A program made the position numbers and the translations under genes. Source: Canna indica (taxonomy: Eukaryota > Streptophyta > Magnoliopsida > Zingiberales > Cannaceae). From it: a stretch of DNA of 64,000 nt. Below the pieces are notes generated by a model. It did no database searches, was not told where the DNA came from, and saw nothing but the letters and a program-made list of their open reading frames with translations. This document shows, piece by piece, positions 44,880 to 57,444 of this stretch. Numbering within the stretch: position 1 is the stretch's first letter; every line of letters begins with the position of its first letter. The stretch covers positions 24,794,001 through 24,858,000 of the forward strand of contig CP136897.1 in the NCBI GenBank assembly GCA_034359265.1, in the 5' to 3' direction.

Positions 44880-47800
44880 GTTTGGCTTCCTTTTTCCCGT
44901 TAAGTTTGTTGCTGCTCCTTATTGAGGTGGTGCTCTATTGAGTGCCTTGAGGCTTCTTAGTCTTCTTAGTACATTGAGTGGCTTGGGTAACCTGGGTGCC
45001 TTGGCTGCCTTGGGTTCCTTGAGTGCCTTGAGTGCTTTGAGGATGAGCAAACTACCCTCCTCCAAATCTACCTTCATGGATTATTCTAACATGTGTATTA
45101 GGCATCTACATGAAACTTAGAATTAGATACTGAAATTAAATAACTTACATGCACATATGTATTTCCTGTTTCAGTCTCAACTGTTACTCCTCATCCTTTT
45201 GCTGTATGTGCCCTCTCATTGTGTACAAGACCCTCATAGCTTACAGGTCTCTTTATAACATCCATCTTTGGTCTCTTTACAGGTAAATGCACACCCTGGT
45301 TCTCAGAATTGATCTGCACACCTTGGTTCTCAGAATTGATCTACATCTAGCCTCTATATTTTTCTTACCAGACCTGATAAACTTAATAGACTTCCATTCT
45401 TCAAAGCATAGTCTTGAACAGCTTGCCTGAATTGTCCTGCTGACTCAAACCTCATGTTAAGGCAAAATTCATCAGATTCTTTGTCCCTAAATCCCTTACC
45501 TTTCCGTTTTCTAATTTTTTTTACATCTTCATCATCACTACTGTTAGGTGTCTACACTGATTCAGTTGATGTAGCATTATCACCTGATGAAGTATCACTT
45601 GATGAATCATTGTTCCCACCCTTAGCTTCCCTTTGCTCATCTTCCTTGTTCTCATCTCCTCCACCATGTTGGGTGAAATGACACACTAGAGGGGGGGGGG
45701 GTGAATAGTATGTTTACTAATTTTTTAGCCTAAATTCGATTTTAGTCATTTTTTATTATTTAGACAAATCGTAATTTATCGACTAGATGCGGAAGCAAAA
45801 ATAAATCAATTAAGCACAAGCAAAGATATCAATGCAGACACGAGGATTTTATAGTGGTTTGGCCCCAATGCCTACTCCACTACCTAAGCACCCTGCTTAG
45901 AATTTTCAAACTAAGTTTACTAGATTAAATAGTTTCCCTTACACAGGGGACTTTGACTCGAAGAGTCTCACTCTCAACCTAAGGCACTTCCACACCCGAA
46001 AGTCTCCGCCTTCTTATCGAGAGCACTCTTCCACCTCAACCATAAGGGACACCTCAACTAATCCTAGCGAACTGAGTTTACACCGGTGGAATTAAGCCTC
46101 AAACACAAAGGCAACCACCCAATTTTAAGACCTAATAACCTAGGTCTTCACAAGCACAAATCCAAAGAAAACAATGTTCAAATAATAATTAAAATTACAA
46201 TGAAAAGAGCTTAAAGAGTAAACCAAGACTAAATGCTCTTTTCCAAGCCTTCAAAGCCTCCAACTCGCCAAGTCGTAGAGCTCGAATTGAAGCCCGAGTT
46301 GAGGAAGAGTGTGCGCTTGAAGAAGTTTTGATGGAAGAACCAAGTGTTATTAATCGATCTTTAGAAGGCTCAAAACTCTTCTTTAAATGCTCAATTAAAT
46401 CTGTAAGAAGTCTTAAGGGAGTTAGGTGACAGTTATTTATAACCCTCAACTGAATGGGCTGTTCAACCGGCGGAAAACTAGCCGTTAAAGTCGTTCGGTC
46501 GCTTGCCGGTCGATTGTCGGTCGACCGATCGATCGACCGCCTGCGACCGCTACCCTTTCTGTGCTTTACTCGCGTCGTCCGATCGACCGACGGGTCGATC
46601 GAATGGATCACGACTTCATTGATCCGCAATCCAGTCGACTGACCGATCGGCCGATGCAGTTAAGCTAGAGGTGCGATTTGCGATCTGTAATCCGGTCGAC
46701 TGATCGACCGACACAGCTTCTGCCAATTTTTGGCCTCTGTCGGTCAACCGAAGTAGCCTACTGCCATTTTTGGCACTATTCGATCGATCGACCGGTCGAC
46801 TGAAACTAGGCAGACTGCTTTGCACTGCTTGTTTTGGCTGAGTTTTTCTACTCGTTTTGGTTCTGTCTTCGCTAAGTCTACTTATATAACATTTACTAAC
46901 TTTAAGTTAAAAACTTTAAAACATAAATGTTATATAAGGATTACCCCCATTTGGATTCAATAAAAATATCTAAAAAATCAAAATCCTTAAGAATCAAAAT
47001 CTAGTTTTTGAGGTCTAGTACAAATTTTCCGAAAACAGAGATTTCCTCATTTTTCGAATCAAGTATGGGTAGGCTAAAGGCTTCTAAAAAATCCCTAAAA
47101 ATACTTCGTTATCTAATTTTAACCCAAGGAATAATTACCACCATTTTTTATGTCAAGAAACTATCTAGGTCATATAGTCCTCCAAGGAGCTCCCTAGGCT
47201 TAGTGAGTTTCAGGGCGGTTTCTAGGTTTTCATGTTTTGATGTTCGGGATAGGTTTTTGGGTTTCTTTGCATCATAAAGAGGATTTACAGTATAAACTAG
47301 ACACCCTAAACCTAAACTCTAACTTCATGAAGAATTCGAGTGCGCCGACCAACATCCTTCTGATTTTCCGATTTCTTCAATATTTCCGATTGAGGACGTC
47401 GAGCGCTAACCACTATGGAACCTGAAAGATTTTCTCAATGAAACATTAGTTCCATGTTTGTTATCATCAAAACCGAGATTAAGACTAAGGTTGAAAACTT
47501 TAAGCCAACACACCATTGGTACCTTCACTTTGCAAATTAAATCTTCTCTTCTTTCTCATCACTATTCTATATTCCTCATCATCCTCATCACTTGTGTCAT
47601 CATCTTCATTAAAATCAGTATGTTCATGAGCTGAGTATGAGTCTCGGCCTTAACATGAGTCTGAGCCTCATCAAGTTTCTCAATTTTGACAACTGTAGGG
47701 TCAGCTCCTTCATGATGAGGCTCCACATTCTGATCTTCAACATCTACTTCATGATGAGCCTCCTCTACATTCTCATCCTGGTTCCCAGTTTTGACAACTT

Positions 47801-48158
47801 CATTAGTTCTTTCATCTTGCCTCTTTTTCTTCAATAGTTCAAAGTCTCTATTTCTTTCTTAATAGAAGTGTATACACCAACAACTTATCCCCAATTGAAC
47901 CATCTCCTTAACTTCAATATCTGTCTTTATGTGCACCAGTCTAGAAGATAAGGGTTTTCTAGGATCTTTGTACCACAATTTCCTAGGTCGAGTGTGACCT
48001 AATGTTGATACCAAGTTTCTAAGGTCAAACCATGATAGTGTATCTAAAATGAAATAATCCTCTCCCACTAAAATCAGTTCACCCCCCACATAGCGTACAT
48101 GAGGTTCAAATATCATGTGACGACCACGATGTATTAAAATCTCAAATTTTCTATCCAT
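44880..48158 (-). pseudogene. MuDR-type transposase, core deleted, split by solo LTR
   Basis: Starts MDRKFEILIHRGRH at 48158. A PB1-like N-terminal domain (VRYVGGELILVGEDYF...LVSTLGHTRPRKLWYKDP) is followed by a stop at about 47862 and an acidic linker, which continues after the SIRE LTR as DDEDVKKIRKRKGKG. Then comes the MuDR DNA-binding domain start (EFCLNMRFESAGQFRQAVQDY, about 45390-45460). The DDE core and SWIM finger are absent. A C-terminal tail (KRPKMDVIKRPVSYEG, about 45240; Leu/Pro/Lys repeats about 44950-45060) remains. It cannot be active. Confidence 0.8.
45667..47510 (-). mobile_element. SIRE-type solo LTR in the MULE
   Basis: 1844 bases, minus strand TGTTGGCTTAAAG to TTTCACCCAACA, with exact CACCA duplications (45662-45666 and 47511-47515). 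No internal region. Its promoter part (46490-46800) holds many GATCGACCGA/GGTCGACCGA copies, followed on the minus strand by a TATAAATAA near 46440. It has a G run near 45691. Confidence 0.95.
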
Positions 48159-48764
48159 CCTACATGAAAATGCAGATGCGAAAGAGGGAGAACAGTGAAT
48201 AATGCATTCAGATAAAAAAATTGGGACCACAATGCATGCAATGTCCCCACAGCACATGGATTCACATAAAAAATTCGCTCTATGCGAAAGAAACCAAAAA
48301 AATACCTATTGTTTTTGGGATCACAGCTTCGCAATGTCCCCACCGGTCGTCCCTTTATGCCCTAATCTGGCGACAAAGGCGAAAGCAAAGGTTCCCCCTT
48401 TTGTAGTGTTCGAGCAGGTAAAATAAGATTAGGCATCGAGCCTGCCCAACTTGAAGACGACAAACAAATTACCAGTTTGCCCGTCCCCGATTCAAAAAAC
48501 ATGAGCGTCGAGGATGGGTAAATTGGTAATTTTATTTTAAACGTTATTCAGCCGGTGAAAAACATGCCACATAGGCATAGTCACTTGCCACATCATCACC
48601 GTTAACGTCCAAGTCAGCAAAAATCGTCAAAAATACGTACGTGCTAAATGGGATAACAGACTGAAAGTTTGTGTATTTTCTTGCTGACGAAAAAATTTTA
48701 TATTAAAAATGAGAAAATGTCCAAAGTTCGTAATTTTTAGGGTATTTACTCTTTACAATATATA

Positions 48765-49147
48765 TCCACAAGAATATATCATTCATATAAAAGGGACATG
48801 GAGTACAATGTCGGCGATTGGGTGTTTGTAAAACTGTAGCCTTACCCGCGAAGGAATCAAAAACTCGGTCCAAGATTTTTTGGACCCTTTAGAATCATCA
48901 AGAGAGTCGGGCAGGTGGCTTACGAACTCGCCTTGCCAGATGCACCTTGCGTCCATTCAGTCTTTCATGTCTCAGTTTTGAAACCATGTAAAGGTGAACC
49001 TGATATACAGATCACACCACTTCCATTGCTCGATTAAAGGAAGAAAACAATGGTCATTTCAAAACTCAGCGGGGATGAAGAAGAGAACTTGGAACAACCA
49101 CCTTCATCAAACCTTGAGGACAAGGTTGTTTTGAAACCAGGGGGTAT
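48765..49147 (+). pseudogene. Ty3/gypsy pol 3' end
   Basis: In frame with one TAG: KRDMEYNVGDWVFVKL, FFGPFRIIKRVGQVAYELALP, CVHSVFHVSVLKP, and the tail SNLEDKVVLKPGGIVT leading into the polypurine tract. This is the integrase C-terminal region and pol end of a chromovirus with a short LTR. Upstream pol is missing. Confidence 0.85.
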
Positions 49148-49601
49148 TGTCACGAATACAAGCATCAACGATGTGCGACGTAGTTAAGTCAATCCACTTG
49201 GAGCAATCGCAAAGGAGGAAATCACAATAGCAACCACAGAGACGAGACACTCAAATGCTGATTCAAGAGCCAATAAGGATCGGCCACGACAGCCACGCTA
49301 AAGTGCGCGAAACTAACACAAACCTCAGTGGCAAAGAGATTACTCGATGTAATGTCATTTCTATTTTGATTACTAATGTATAAAAGGGGAGATGCTTGGG
49401 AGATAAACCAAATTTGAATAATATCAATTACTTCCCACTCTTTCTATCTCTGTTCTCTTCATCTCTTTCTTTCTGCAACTACGTGATTCACATCTCGTCT
49501 TCGACATTGGCGATCTCATTATCAGTGATCAGATTCGGAAGACTGGAGTATTATGTTCCACAGAATTCGATTATCGTCGTCAGGTAAATCTAATCCTGAC
49601 A
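49148..49601 (+). repeat. Short gypsy 3' LTR
   Basis: 454 bases, TGTCACGAATAC to AATCCTGACA, with the inverted terminal TGTCA/TGACA. TATA box TATAAAAG at 49379-49386. It follows the pol end and polypurine tract directly. Confidence 0.85.
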
Positions 49602-49724
49602 ATTTTCCTCTTTATTTTTCACCCAAAATAATGTAAAATGAATAAACACAAAGAAGGGAAAAAGATAAATTTATACTTAATGTGTACATATAATATATGA
49701 ACCTACTATTACTAGTAAAAGTTT

Positions 49725-50663
49725 GGGATAAACCCAATTTTGGTCCTATAGTTTCACCGTTTTTTTATTTTGGTCCCTATAGTTTAAATTTTTTGACTTT
49801 AGTCCCTGTAATTTCACTCCGTTAGAAAATTAGTCCATGTCGTCACCCCGCTAACTAACCGTGTTAAATATTATCCGGCGTGGCAATCATTTGTTGACAT
49901 GACAATCAAATTAATTTTATCCATTACCACATCATTTAAATTATGATTTTTTAATTTTGGTCCCTATATTTTCACTGCTTTTTGTTTTTGGTCCTTATAA
50001 TTTTAAAAAACTTTTGTTTTCATCCTTGTAGTTCCACTCAGTGAGGAAGTTATTCCTTACCGTACATCATTGTCTTTGTTTTTCACATCATTCCACATCC
50101 GAGGCCAACTTCTCACCTCCAAATTCTATATCAGGTTGTGCAACAGATTATTGGGATGCAGGCTATTCTAAACCAAATTGTTCTGATATAGGTGGTTGTG
50201 ACACAACTTCCTCACGATAGGGACTAATTTCTGATGCGAAAAATAAAAAAATGATGTACGGTAGGGACTAACTTCCTCACTGAGTGAAATTACGAGGATG
50301 AAATCCAAAGTTTTTTTTTAAAATTATAAGGACCAAATATAAAAAGCTATGAAATTATAGGGACTAAAATTAAAAAATTATGAAAATATAAAGACCAAAA
50401 TAAAAAAAATCGTGAAAATATAGAGACCAGAAATAAAAAATTGTAGTTTAAATGATGTGGCAATGGGAAAAATTAATTTAACTGCCATGTCAGCAAATGA
50501 TTACCACGCAGGATACTATTTAACACTGTTAGTTATCGAGATGACGAAAGGGACTATTTTCTAACGGAGTGAAATTACATGGAATAAAATCAAAAAATTT
50601 TAAACTATAGGAATCAAAAACAAAAAAGGGTAAAACTATGGGGACCAAAATTGAGTTTATCCC
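49725..50663. mobile_element. Long-TIR MULE MITE
   Basis: 939 bases starting GGGATAAACCCAATTTTGGT and ending with its complement. Both arms are several hundred bases long and made of 'tttggtccctatagtttcac'-like blocks. The 9-bp duplication TAAAAGTTT is at 49716-49724; its right copy is at 50876-50884, displaced by another MITE that landed inside it. No coding capacity. Confidence 0.88.
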
Positions 50664-50666
50664 TAA

Positions 50667-50875
50667 GGGCATGTTTGCTTCATAGGATAAGGGAGGATAG
50701 GATAGGATAGGGGATAAATTACTATCTATTATTTATTTAGTGCATAGATTAGAAAAAAATATGAATAGAAGAATATTTATATCTAATATACACCGGATTT
50801 AAAAAATTTATATCTAATCATCCATCATTTATTATCCAATCCAATCATTTCCTATCCAATGAAACAAACATACCA
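50667..50875. mobile_element. Harbinger-like MITE
   Basis: About 209 bases with imperfect inverted ends (GGGCATGTTTGCTTC / GAAACAAACATACC) and TAA on both sides (50664-50666 and 50876-50878). Ends and 3-bp target fit PIF/Harbinger Tourist-type MITEs. The exact right terminus is uncertain by one base. Confidence 0.75.
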
Positions 50876-51477
50876 TAAAAGTTTCCATTGTGAGTGGAAG
50901 TTACTTGAGACATCTTATAATTAGGATGAATTAATTTAATGATGATTTATGATGTTGCCCACAATAAGTAGATGGTTTTCATACGTTTGTTTAAGTGTTT
51001 GGTATTTATTTGTCTTTGTATGTCTTTCTCTTCTTACTTTTCATACCTTAGCGAAAGCTTTGAATCACCTCTTTGGGCCTGACCTGCCTAATCCAATCAA
51101 GACCCTTTTTTTTGAGAAAGAGAAACTGTATACCATTTCATAAGCAATGAAGGGTTACAGTAGTAGATAGAGAGGAATAAGAAAAAAACAACAATAAAAA
51201 ATACAAGGAAAAGTAACAAGAGAACTCCAACACAACAGACACCCCACACAACAGGACACACGAAGGAACGCCAATTAAGGCAAAGAGCAGAACATATAGA
51301 AGTTTGCAGCAGAAACCGCAATCACATGGGTGGAGGAACTACGATTCTGGAACACCCTCGAGTTGCGTTCAAACCATAAGAACTAACACCATAACAAGAT
51401 CATGTGCATTTTGGTTCTCCAGCCATGCCTCAGAGGGCGAGCGAATCCACTTGGATCAAGAGGAAAGAAATGGATCT

Positions 51478-54400
51478 TCAAAATGAAAAGGAAAGCGCGC
51501 CATCCCTCCAAAGTATATGGACAAGCCGAGAATAGATGAAGATGAGATTCCTTGCCCCCAATGCAAAAGGAGCAAGAATCCTACGAGTAAGCAAGAATCC
51601 TAATCTCAGCAGCCGATCACGAGTAAGCAATCTCCGTTTAAACCAAAGCCAACCAAACACAGATTTTAGGAGGAAGGTTATTCTTCCACAGCACCTTGAA
51701 GTAGGGACAAAGCACACCGCGGAAAAAAAGTAGCCTATAGAGACTCTTAGTTGAGAATTCACCATTTGGAGACCACTTCCAACGGAATAGATCATCCCCA
51801 GACGAGCCTCGAACCACCTCCAGAACAGATACCAACTCCAACAAGCAATCGGCTTCCACCAATGAATTGAAAGGGATATTCCATGTGGACATCACCCCAG
51901 AATAATTGAATACCCGAGCTTCGTAAATAGTGCAATTCGGCAACCTCGTTCGGTTGAATAATGAGGGAAATCTTTTCACAAGACATACTCCATTCACTCA
52001 ACAGTCAGTCCACAATTTGATTTTCCTTCCATCACCAACCACAAAGGAGATCCCTAGAGACAAAATCTTGAAAAGTTGCTTTAGACCAATCCATAAGCTG
52101 GATGCCCGACGCAAGAAGGCTGAGCCAAACCAAGACTGGAAATTGCCATACAAGCCCTCCATAAGCTTCACCCAAAACAGCTCCTTATTCTGCATCCCCT
52201 TCCAAATCTAAGCTCCCCGCCTTGCCATACAGTGAGACCGAAGCTCCAAAATACCAAGCCCTCCATCCTCAAGAGGGCAGGTGATTGAATTCCAACTAAC
52301 AAGACACTTCCCGGAGGGAGAAGACACCTCAGCCCCGGACCAAAAGAAATTATGTCTTCGCTTATCAATCAATTTTAGAACCCATCCGGGGGCCTTGAAC
52401 ATAGACATCAGGTAAGTCACCAAGCTAGTAATAGTGCTATTAATGAACACCAACCTCCCAGCTCGCGAAAGAATTTTTCCTTGCCAAGAAGAGAACCACA
52501 CATGAATCTTATTAATCATCTTCAACCAATCAGCCCTAGCCAATCTCCCTGAACGCAAAGGCAGACCTAAGTAACTTATGGGCAACGAAGAAGATTGACA
52601 ACCAACCTGTCGAGCTGCAAGATCAGCCGCACAACGATCCCCTCGCAAACTCACAACCTCAGTTTTTTCAAGATTTATTTTGAGGTCTGAAGCAAGCTCG
52701 AAGCATTTCATGAGCAAACGCATGTTCCTCAAGCAGCCTTCCTTGTTGCTACAAAAAAGAATCAGGTCATCGGTGAACAAGTAATGAGTCACCCCTCCTT
52801 CAAACCGATTTGAAAGCGCTCCCTCGATTAGATTGCTCCGAGAGGCCAAGGATAGCAAGCGGGGAAGGCAGTCCACTGAAAGATTGAAGATGAACAAAGA
52901 AAGAGGATTCCCTTGACGAATACCCCTCTTGTGGCGAAAAGGGGTACCCAAGGAACCATTAATTAATATAGAGGACTCCGAGTCTAATAATTGATGAATC
53001 CATGCAATCCACTTGGCCGAGAACCCCCTGGCCTCCAACATCTTCAGGATGAATCCCCACCTAATTGAACCAAAAGCTTTCTCGAAGTCGATCTTCAAAA
53101 GAAAACCATCTTCTTATTGTCGATGACAAGCCCAAATCGTCTTATGCACCCCCATAAAACAATCAAGGGTGCTTCTTCCCGCCATGAAAGCATGCTGAGA
53201 ATTACTGATTAGATTCCTCATGAACGGCCTAGGTCGAGCAGCGAGAACCTTAGAAAAAATATGAATCAAGCTATTCTCCAAGCTAATAGGCCGGAAGTTC
53301 TTTACACGAGAGGCCCCCTCCCTCTTTGGAAGCATGACCAGGTGACCGAAGTTGAATCTTCTCAAAGACTCAGGGCACATGAAAAACTCATTAAGGATAC
53401 CAAGGACATCCCCTTTCACCAAGTCCCAAAAATGACAGAAGAATTCGAAAGTGAGCCCATCCGGGCCCAGAGCTTTGCAGGCCCCTAAATCTCAAACAAC
53501 AGCCTTAATTTCGTCGAGCGAGAAAGGAGAGTCTAGAGCATCACCGATCTAAAGGGAAGGAAGCTCCAAGGCCGGCCAGTTCATATCGAGAAGCGCCTTA
53601 CGATCTCTCCCCAAAAGTTTGATATAAGACCTCTGGAACTCCCAAGCAATAGCCTCCTCACCCAAGACTTCCCCAGTCTCAGTATTAATAGAATGAATCC
53701 AATTTCCCCTCTCGCGAACAGAAGCCCATTGGCGGAAGAAGCGAGAGCAGTGATCACCCTCCTTCAACAACCGCCGCTTAGCCCGCTGGCGCCAATACGC
53801 AACCTCATCCTGATAAAAGGAATCAAGCTCGACTTTCTTACCTTTCAAAGCAACCAGCTCCAGGTCGGAAAGACCAACCAAATCGGCCTTAGAACAGAGA
53901 CCCTCAATATCCGATTCTGGCTTAGATCTTAGCACCGAACTGTTCCGCTTAAACTGAACCGCCCACTGCGAAATGGGCTTTCTCAACTTCCGCCATCTCA
54001 GAATCCAAGCCGAAGAAGCCGAGACATAAGATGCAGAATCATTCCGCACATCCGCAATGATATCACGAAAACCAGCTTTCGTGAGCCAATAATTCTCTAG
54101 CCGGAAGGGCTTGGATCGGCGCATGCCAAGGATCCCCGAGCGAAAGATAAGAGCGTTATGGTCTGACAACCACGTCTCCCCACCCTGAACAACAACCAAT
54201 GGAAGAGCCAACGAGGTGGAAAGGGAAAGCAAGACCCAATCGAGTCGCGCAAGGCTCGGAGACTGTCTGTTATTAGACCAGGTGAATTCCTTCCCCATAA
54301 TTGGCAAATCGAGTAACTCACGATCAAAAATAAGGGAGGACAATAGCAAAGAGTCTGATGTGCAGTTTGAGCAATTCCTCCGCTCCGAATCAAACCAGGT

Positions 54401-54830
54401 GACATTAAAGTCATCACCAACAATAAAGTTATCCCCGACACCAAGTAAGATTCCATTCAGTTCAGCAAAAAATTCCCTCCTCCCAGCCCTCCGCGGCGGC
54501 CCATAAACACCCACAACAGTGAAAGAAACCCGGGAATGACGCTGCTCCAAACAAGCCAAAATAACTCGTTCTCCCACCGAGGAGTGAACACAACTCCATA
54601 GACGGTCGTCCCAGATGAGGACCTGACCACCCCGCAGCCCCGTCGGCATCAATCACAATAAAACTAGGCTCATTGAAGCCCGAAAGTTGCTAGGCACAAG
54701 AAGAAGAAATGCTAGCCAACTTCGTCTCCTGCAGAGCAAGAATAGAAAAACTAGATTGATTAACATAATTCCTCACCATAAAACGCTTTGAACTTCGATT
54801 CAATCCACGAACCCCAAAATAACACCGAGA
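51478..54830 (-). pseudogene. LINE ORF2: endonuclease, reverse transcriptase, zf-RVT
   Basis: AP-type endonuclease with ILALQETK, VGVYGPP, GDDFNVTW, FTWSN and SDHNALI; then RT with FRPISLENSL, IDFEKAF, GIRQGNPLS and the catalytic FTDD (about 52770; usually Y/FADD, both Asp kept). The zf-RVT region (FRWKWSPNGEFSTKSLY...LWKNNLPPKICVWLA) follows. One frame runs from 54652 to 51638 with stops near 54700, 53549, 53114 and 52208, then a frameshift near 51650. It would nick target DNA and copy LINE RNA onto it; this copy cannot make a full protein. Confidence 0.93.
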
Positions 54831-54892
54831 AATTGTGTAAATTCATAGACAAAGAACACCCGCCCGACCCTCTCCCCCGTAGGAACACAACA

Positions 54893-57259
54893 TCATCCCA
54901 AATTTCCCGCCCGCCGAAAAGGCTCCAGTACCCTCTCCACAGACTCCGATAACGCAGTATAAGAGAACCCCAAAGACTGCACCTGCTCCCGGAAGGGAAG
55001 ATCCTCGAGCGAGGCCGCCACCGTCACAAAACGCGACCCGCGGGCCACCTCGCCGCTAGACCGGGAGGAAGAAGGGGAGCCACTAGGGATGGAGCTCGGA
55101 TTGAGCTCCACGCCAGTAGAAGATGAGGAGTCGCCATTGAGAATAGCCTTCCTCGCCACCGCCCTTTGGAGATAGTTCGCCGCCGAACCCCAAGACCCAA
55201 GAAGCCTCGAACTCCGACGAACAATGATCCCTGCCCGACGCCTACCCCTTCGCGCGTAAGTTAAAATGCATCGCGGATCTGACACGACCGAATCCACCTC
55301 ACTCGAAGCCCGATCCCCCATCAGCACCCGATCCGCCACAGTCGCATGATCCGCAAGGAGGGCCACGGAAGGAAGAGAACTTGACCCGAAAAGCCCCGCC
55401 TGCAAGACACTGCCCGCTAGGCTACCAGGCCTAGGGCCCAGATAACCTTGAGCCCACAAGCACCTGAGAACAAGGACCACTGCCTCTGCCAACCAACCAT
55501 CGATGACCAAATTTGAAATGCCCAAGGAGAGACCAGAAGATAAAGAAGGAGTAGGTCTCCGACAATACGAAAGAGCGGCGTAGCCAATCTCAGTTCCCCG
55601 AGCAGAATTAGCACAAAGGGGGAAGGGCTTTGACGCCACCTCCAAAAGTTCACCAGATCCATCCTTAGACGGGAAAATAACAAAAGACGCCAAAACACCC
55701 AAATCTTTCGTACGATTCGCCACGACCACCTCCGCATGAATCGAATCTAGATCCGTACACCACACGATGATGGACGCAGAACCACACACCAGCATCTCCA
55801 CCGGCACACCAACGGCGGGAGTGATCTCAGAGTAAGGAGGAGGTGGAGAAGAAACTGGAACTCTCTCCTCCTGCCAGGGCTCCGCCGGCTTGTCATCAAC
55901 CGCAACCTCTGAGGAAGATGGAAGAACACGATCATCTTCAAGCTCCTAGCACCAATCAGGACCGTCCGCCACAAAATCATTAACCCCATGAGGAGAATCA
56001 TGGTAGAACCATCTATACCACGAAATGGCCACAAAAATCTGAAACCTACAACCTTCCGAGATTGCTAGAATGGAACGCGGGATCAACTGCAACGATCTTA
56101 CCTGGAGCTGCACCTTGCATGAGCCGAGCTCCGACCAACGCAAGCACCTCGAGTCCAACGCGTCAAAAGCGCCAAAGGAACACACCAAAATTGCAAGAGC
56201 TTCCTCATTCCAGAATCACAGAGGCAACCCTGAGAGCTCCAATCCAACAGAGAGCTCAAAACTTGGAATGAAGTCGATCACCCTCTCGTCAACCCAGTCT
56301 GCCACACGGAGAGTGATATCCCCCCAATGGAAACGATTCCGCTTGATTAAGGTCCGCTTGTAGAACGAATCAAATCCAGTCGGCGTGGACACCAGGAGCC
56401 GCCCGTCAGGGAGAGATCTTTATCGCCAAAGATGTCGATGCACTGCCTTATCCTTTAAACACGAAGCCAAAAACCCGGCGACATCGAGACCCACCGGGAG
56501 AGCCCCCGAAGTAGAGACCACCACACATCTCTCTGAGAGGAAGCCCCCACGGTTCAAAGTGGCCTCCGAAGGAGGTAAAAACAATTCAACAGAGCAAGGC
56601 CGCTGATCGACATCGCAACTACGATCCATCTCCACCACAGACGGCAGGCTGAAACAGGGGAGTCCTCCTAGGAAGAAGAGACAAGCGTCCCGGAGGAGGG
56701 AGTCACCATCCCCCTCGAGCACCCCGAAATAGGGGCCACAACCGCCTTACTCTCGAACCACCTCCCACCGGGGAACCACGAGGAGCAGAGCAGGAGCTAG
56801 CCCGATGTCCACGACCTCGATAGAGGTACCAGATAGCGGCTTCCTGCAATAGTGACTGCGGTGCCCCTTCCCGCAACAGTTAAAATAGCGGCCGAAGCGA
56901 CGAAGATGCTTGAGATAAGTAGAGAGCCCATGCAGACCAACAGATGAAGAAGACCGGGAACCGGACGCCGGAGAAGACCAGAGTTCATGCCTCCCGCCGG
57001 AAGGCGGGCAAAAGCTTCGCACAACATTAGCAAAAGAACCAACCGGGACCCAGCGAGACGAGGAAGGTCTGGGAGCATCCGCAAAGTGCACCCTCTTGCC
57101 TTTATCCCTATGCACAACCACGGACCATCCATCCTCTGCAGCGCCTTTGGAAGAAGATGAAGTTGATCCCGCTACCTTGAGACCACCGGAGGATGGAGCA
57201 CCACGACTCCTAGCCGAGAGCCCACTCACCTTCGCGCGCTCCGCCATATTAAGCATCAA
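54893..57259 (-). pseudogene. LINE ORF1 (gag-like, zinc knuckle, RRM-like part)
   Basis: A single frame of 789 codons from MMLNMAERAK, broken by TAA near 56747, TAA near 56420, TGA near 56213 and TAG near 55946. Near residue 130 it has a zinc knuckle with first Cys changed to Tyr (YFNCCGKGHRSHYC). Then comes a DUF4283/RRM-like part (RTLIKRNRFHWGDITLRVADW...FIPSFELS, 56200-56380) and a Ser-rich tail ending RRAGNLG. ORF1 binds LINE RNA. All four stops are explainable by one C-to-T or G-to-A change. Confidence 0.85.
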
Positions 57260-57444
57260 TGCAAAGAGCCTTTTTTGCTAGAGTACTTCTCTTCTCTTCT
57301 CTCCTCTCTAAAATTCTTCTTCTTCCTTATTTTCCCTTGCTTTAAAAAAACTCTTATCAGCTAGTATATTCATAGTGTCACTCACCACATGCAAGTGAGA
57401 TCCTCACTTCTGATCTCAGTGATGGTGTTAATCCAATCAAGACC

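Larger units (their letters stand above)
43327..48751. mobile_element. Mutator-like element (MULE), 5.4 kb, with two genes
   Basis: Long terminal inverted repeats of roughly 180 bases (GAGTAAATACCC... at both ends) and 9-bp flanks TATACAATA (43318-43326) and TTTACAATA (48752-48760), one mismatch. It carries a broken GRF zinc-finger gene on the plus strand near the left end and a broken MuDR-type transposase on the minus strand. A SIRE solo LTR (45667-47510) is inserted in the transposase gene, so the element itself was about 3.6 kb. Confidence 0.9.
51105..57428 (-). mobile_element. Near full-length L1-type LINE, 6.3 kb
   Basis: Flanked by a 16-bp direct repeat TAATCCAATCAAGACC (51089-51104 and 57429-57444). 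On the minus strand: 5' untranslated region 57260-57428, ORF1 57259-54893, ORF2 about 54830-51478, 3' untranslated region and a short A tail (TCAAAAAAAAG). Both ORFs have only a few lesions, mostly in-frame stops, so insertion is moderately young. Confidence 0.93.

Noticed and set aside
52760..52780. FTDD instead of FADD in the LINE reverse transcriptase as loss of the active site
   Set aside because: Both catalytic Asp residues are present; the changed residue is between the aromatic and the Asp pair and its effect is unknown.
53693..56606. Plus-strand open frames across the LINE
   Set aside because: They are antisense shadows of ORF1 and ORF2, which carry clear domain motifs on the minus strand.
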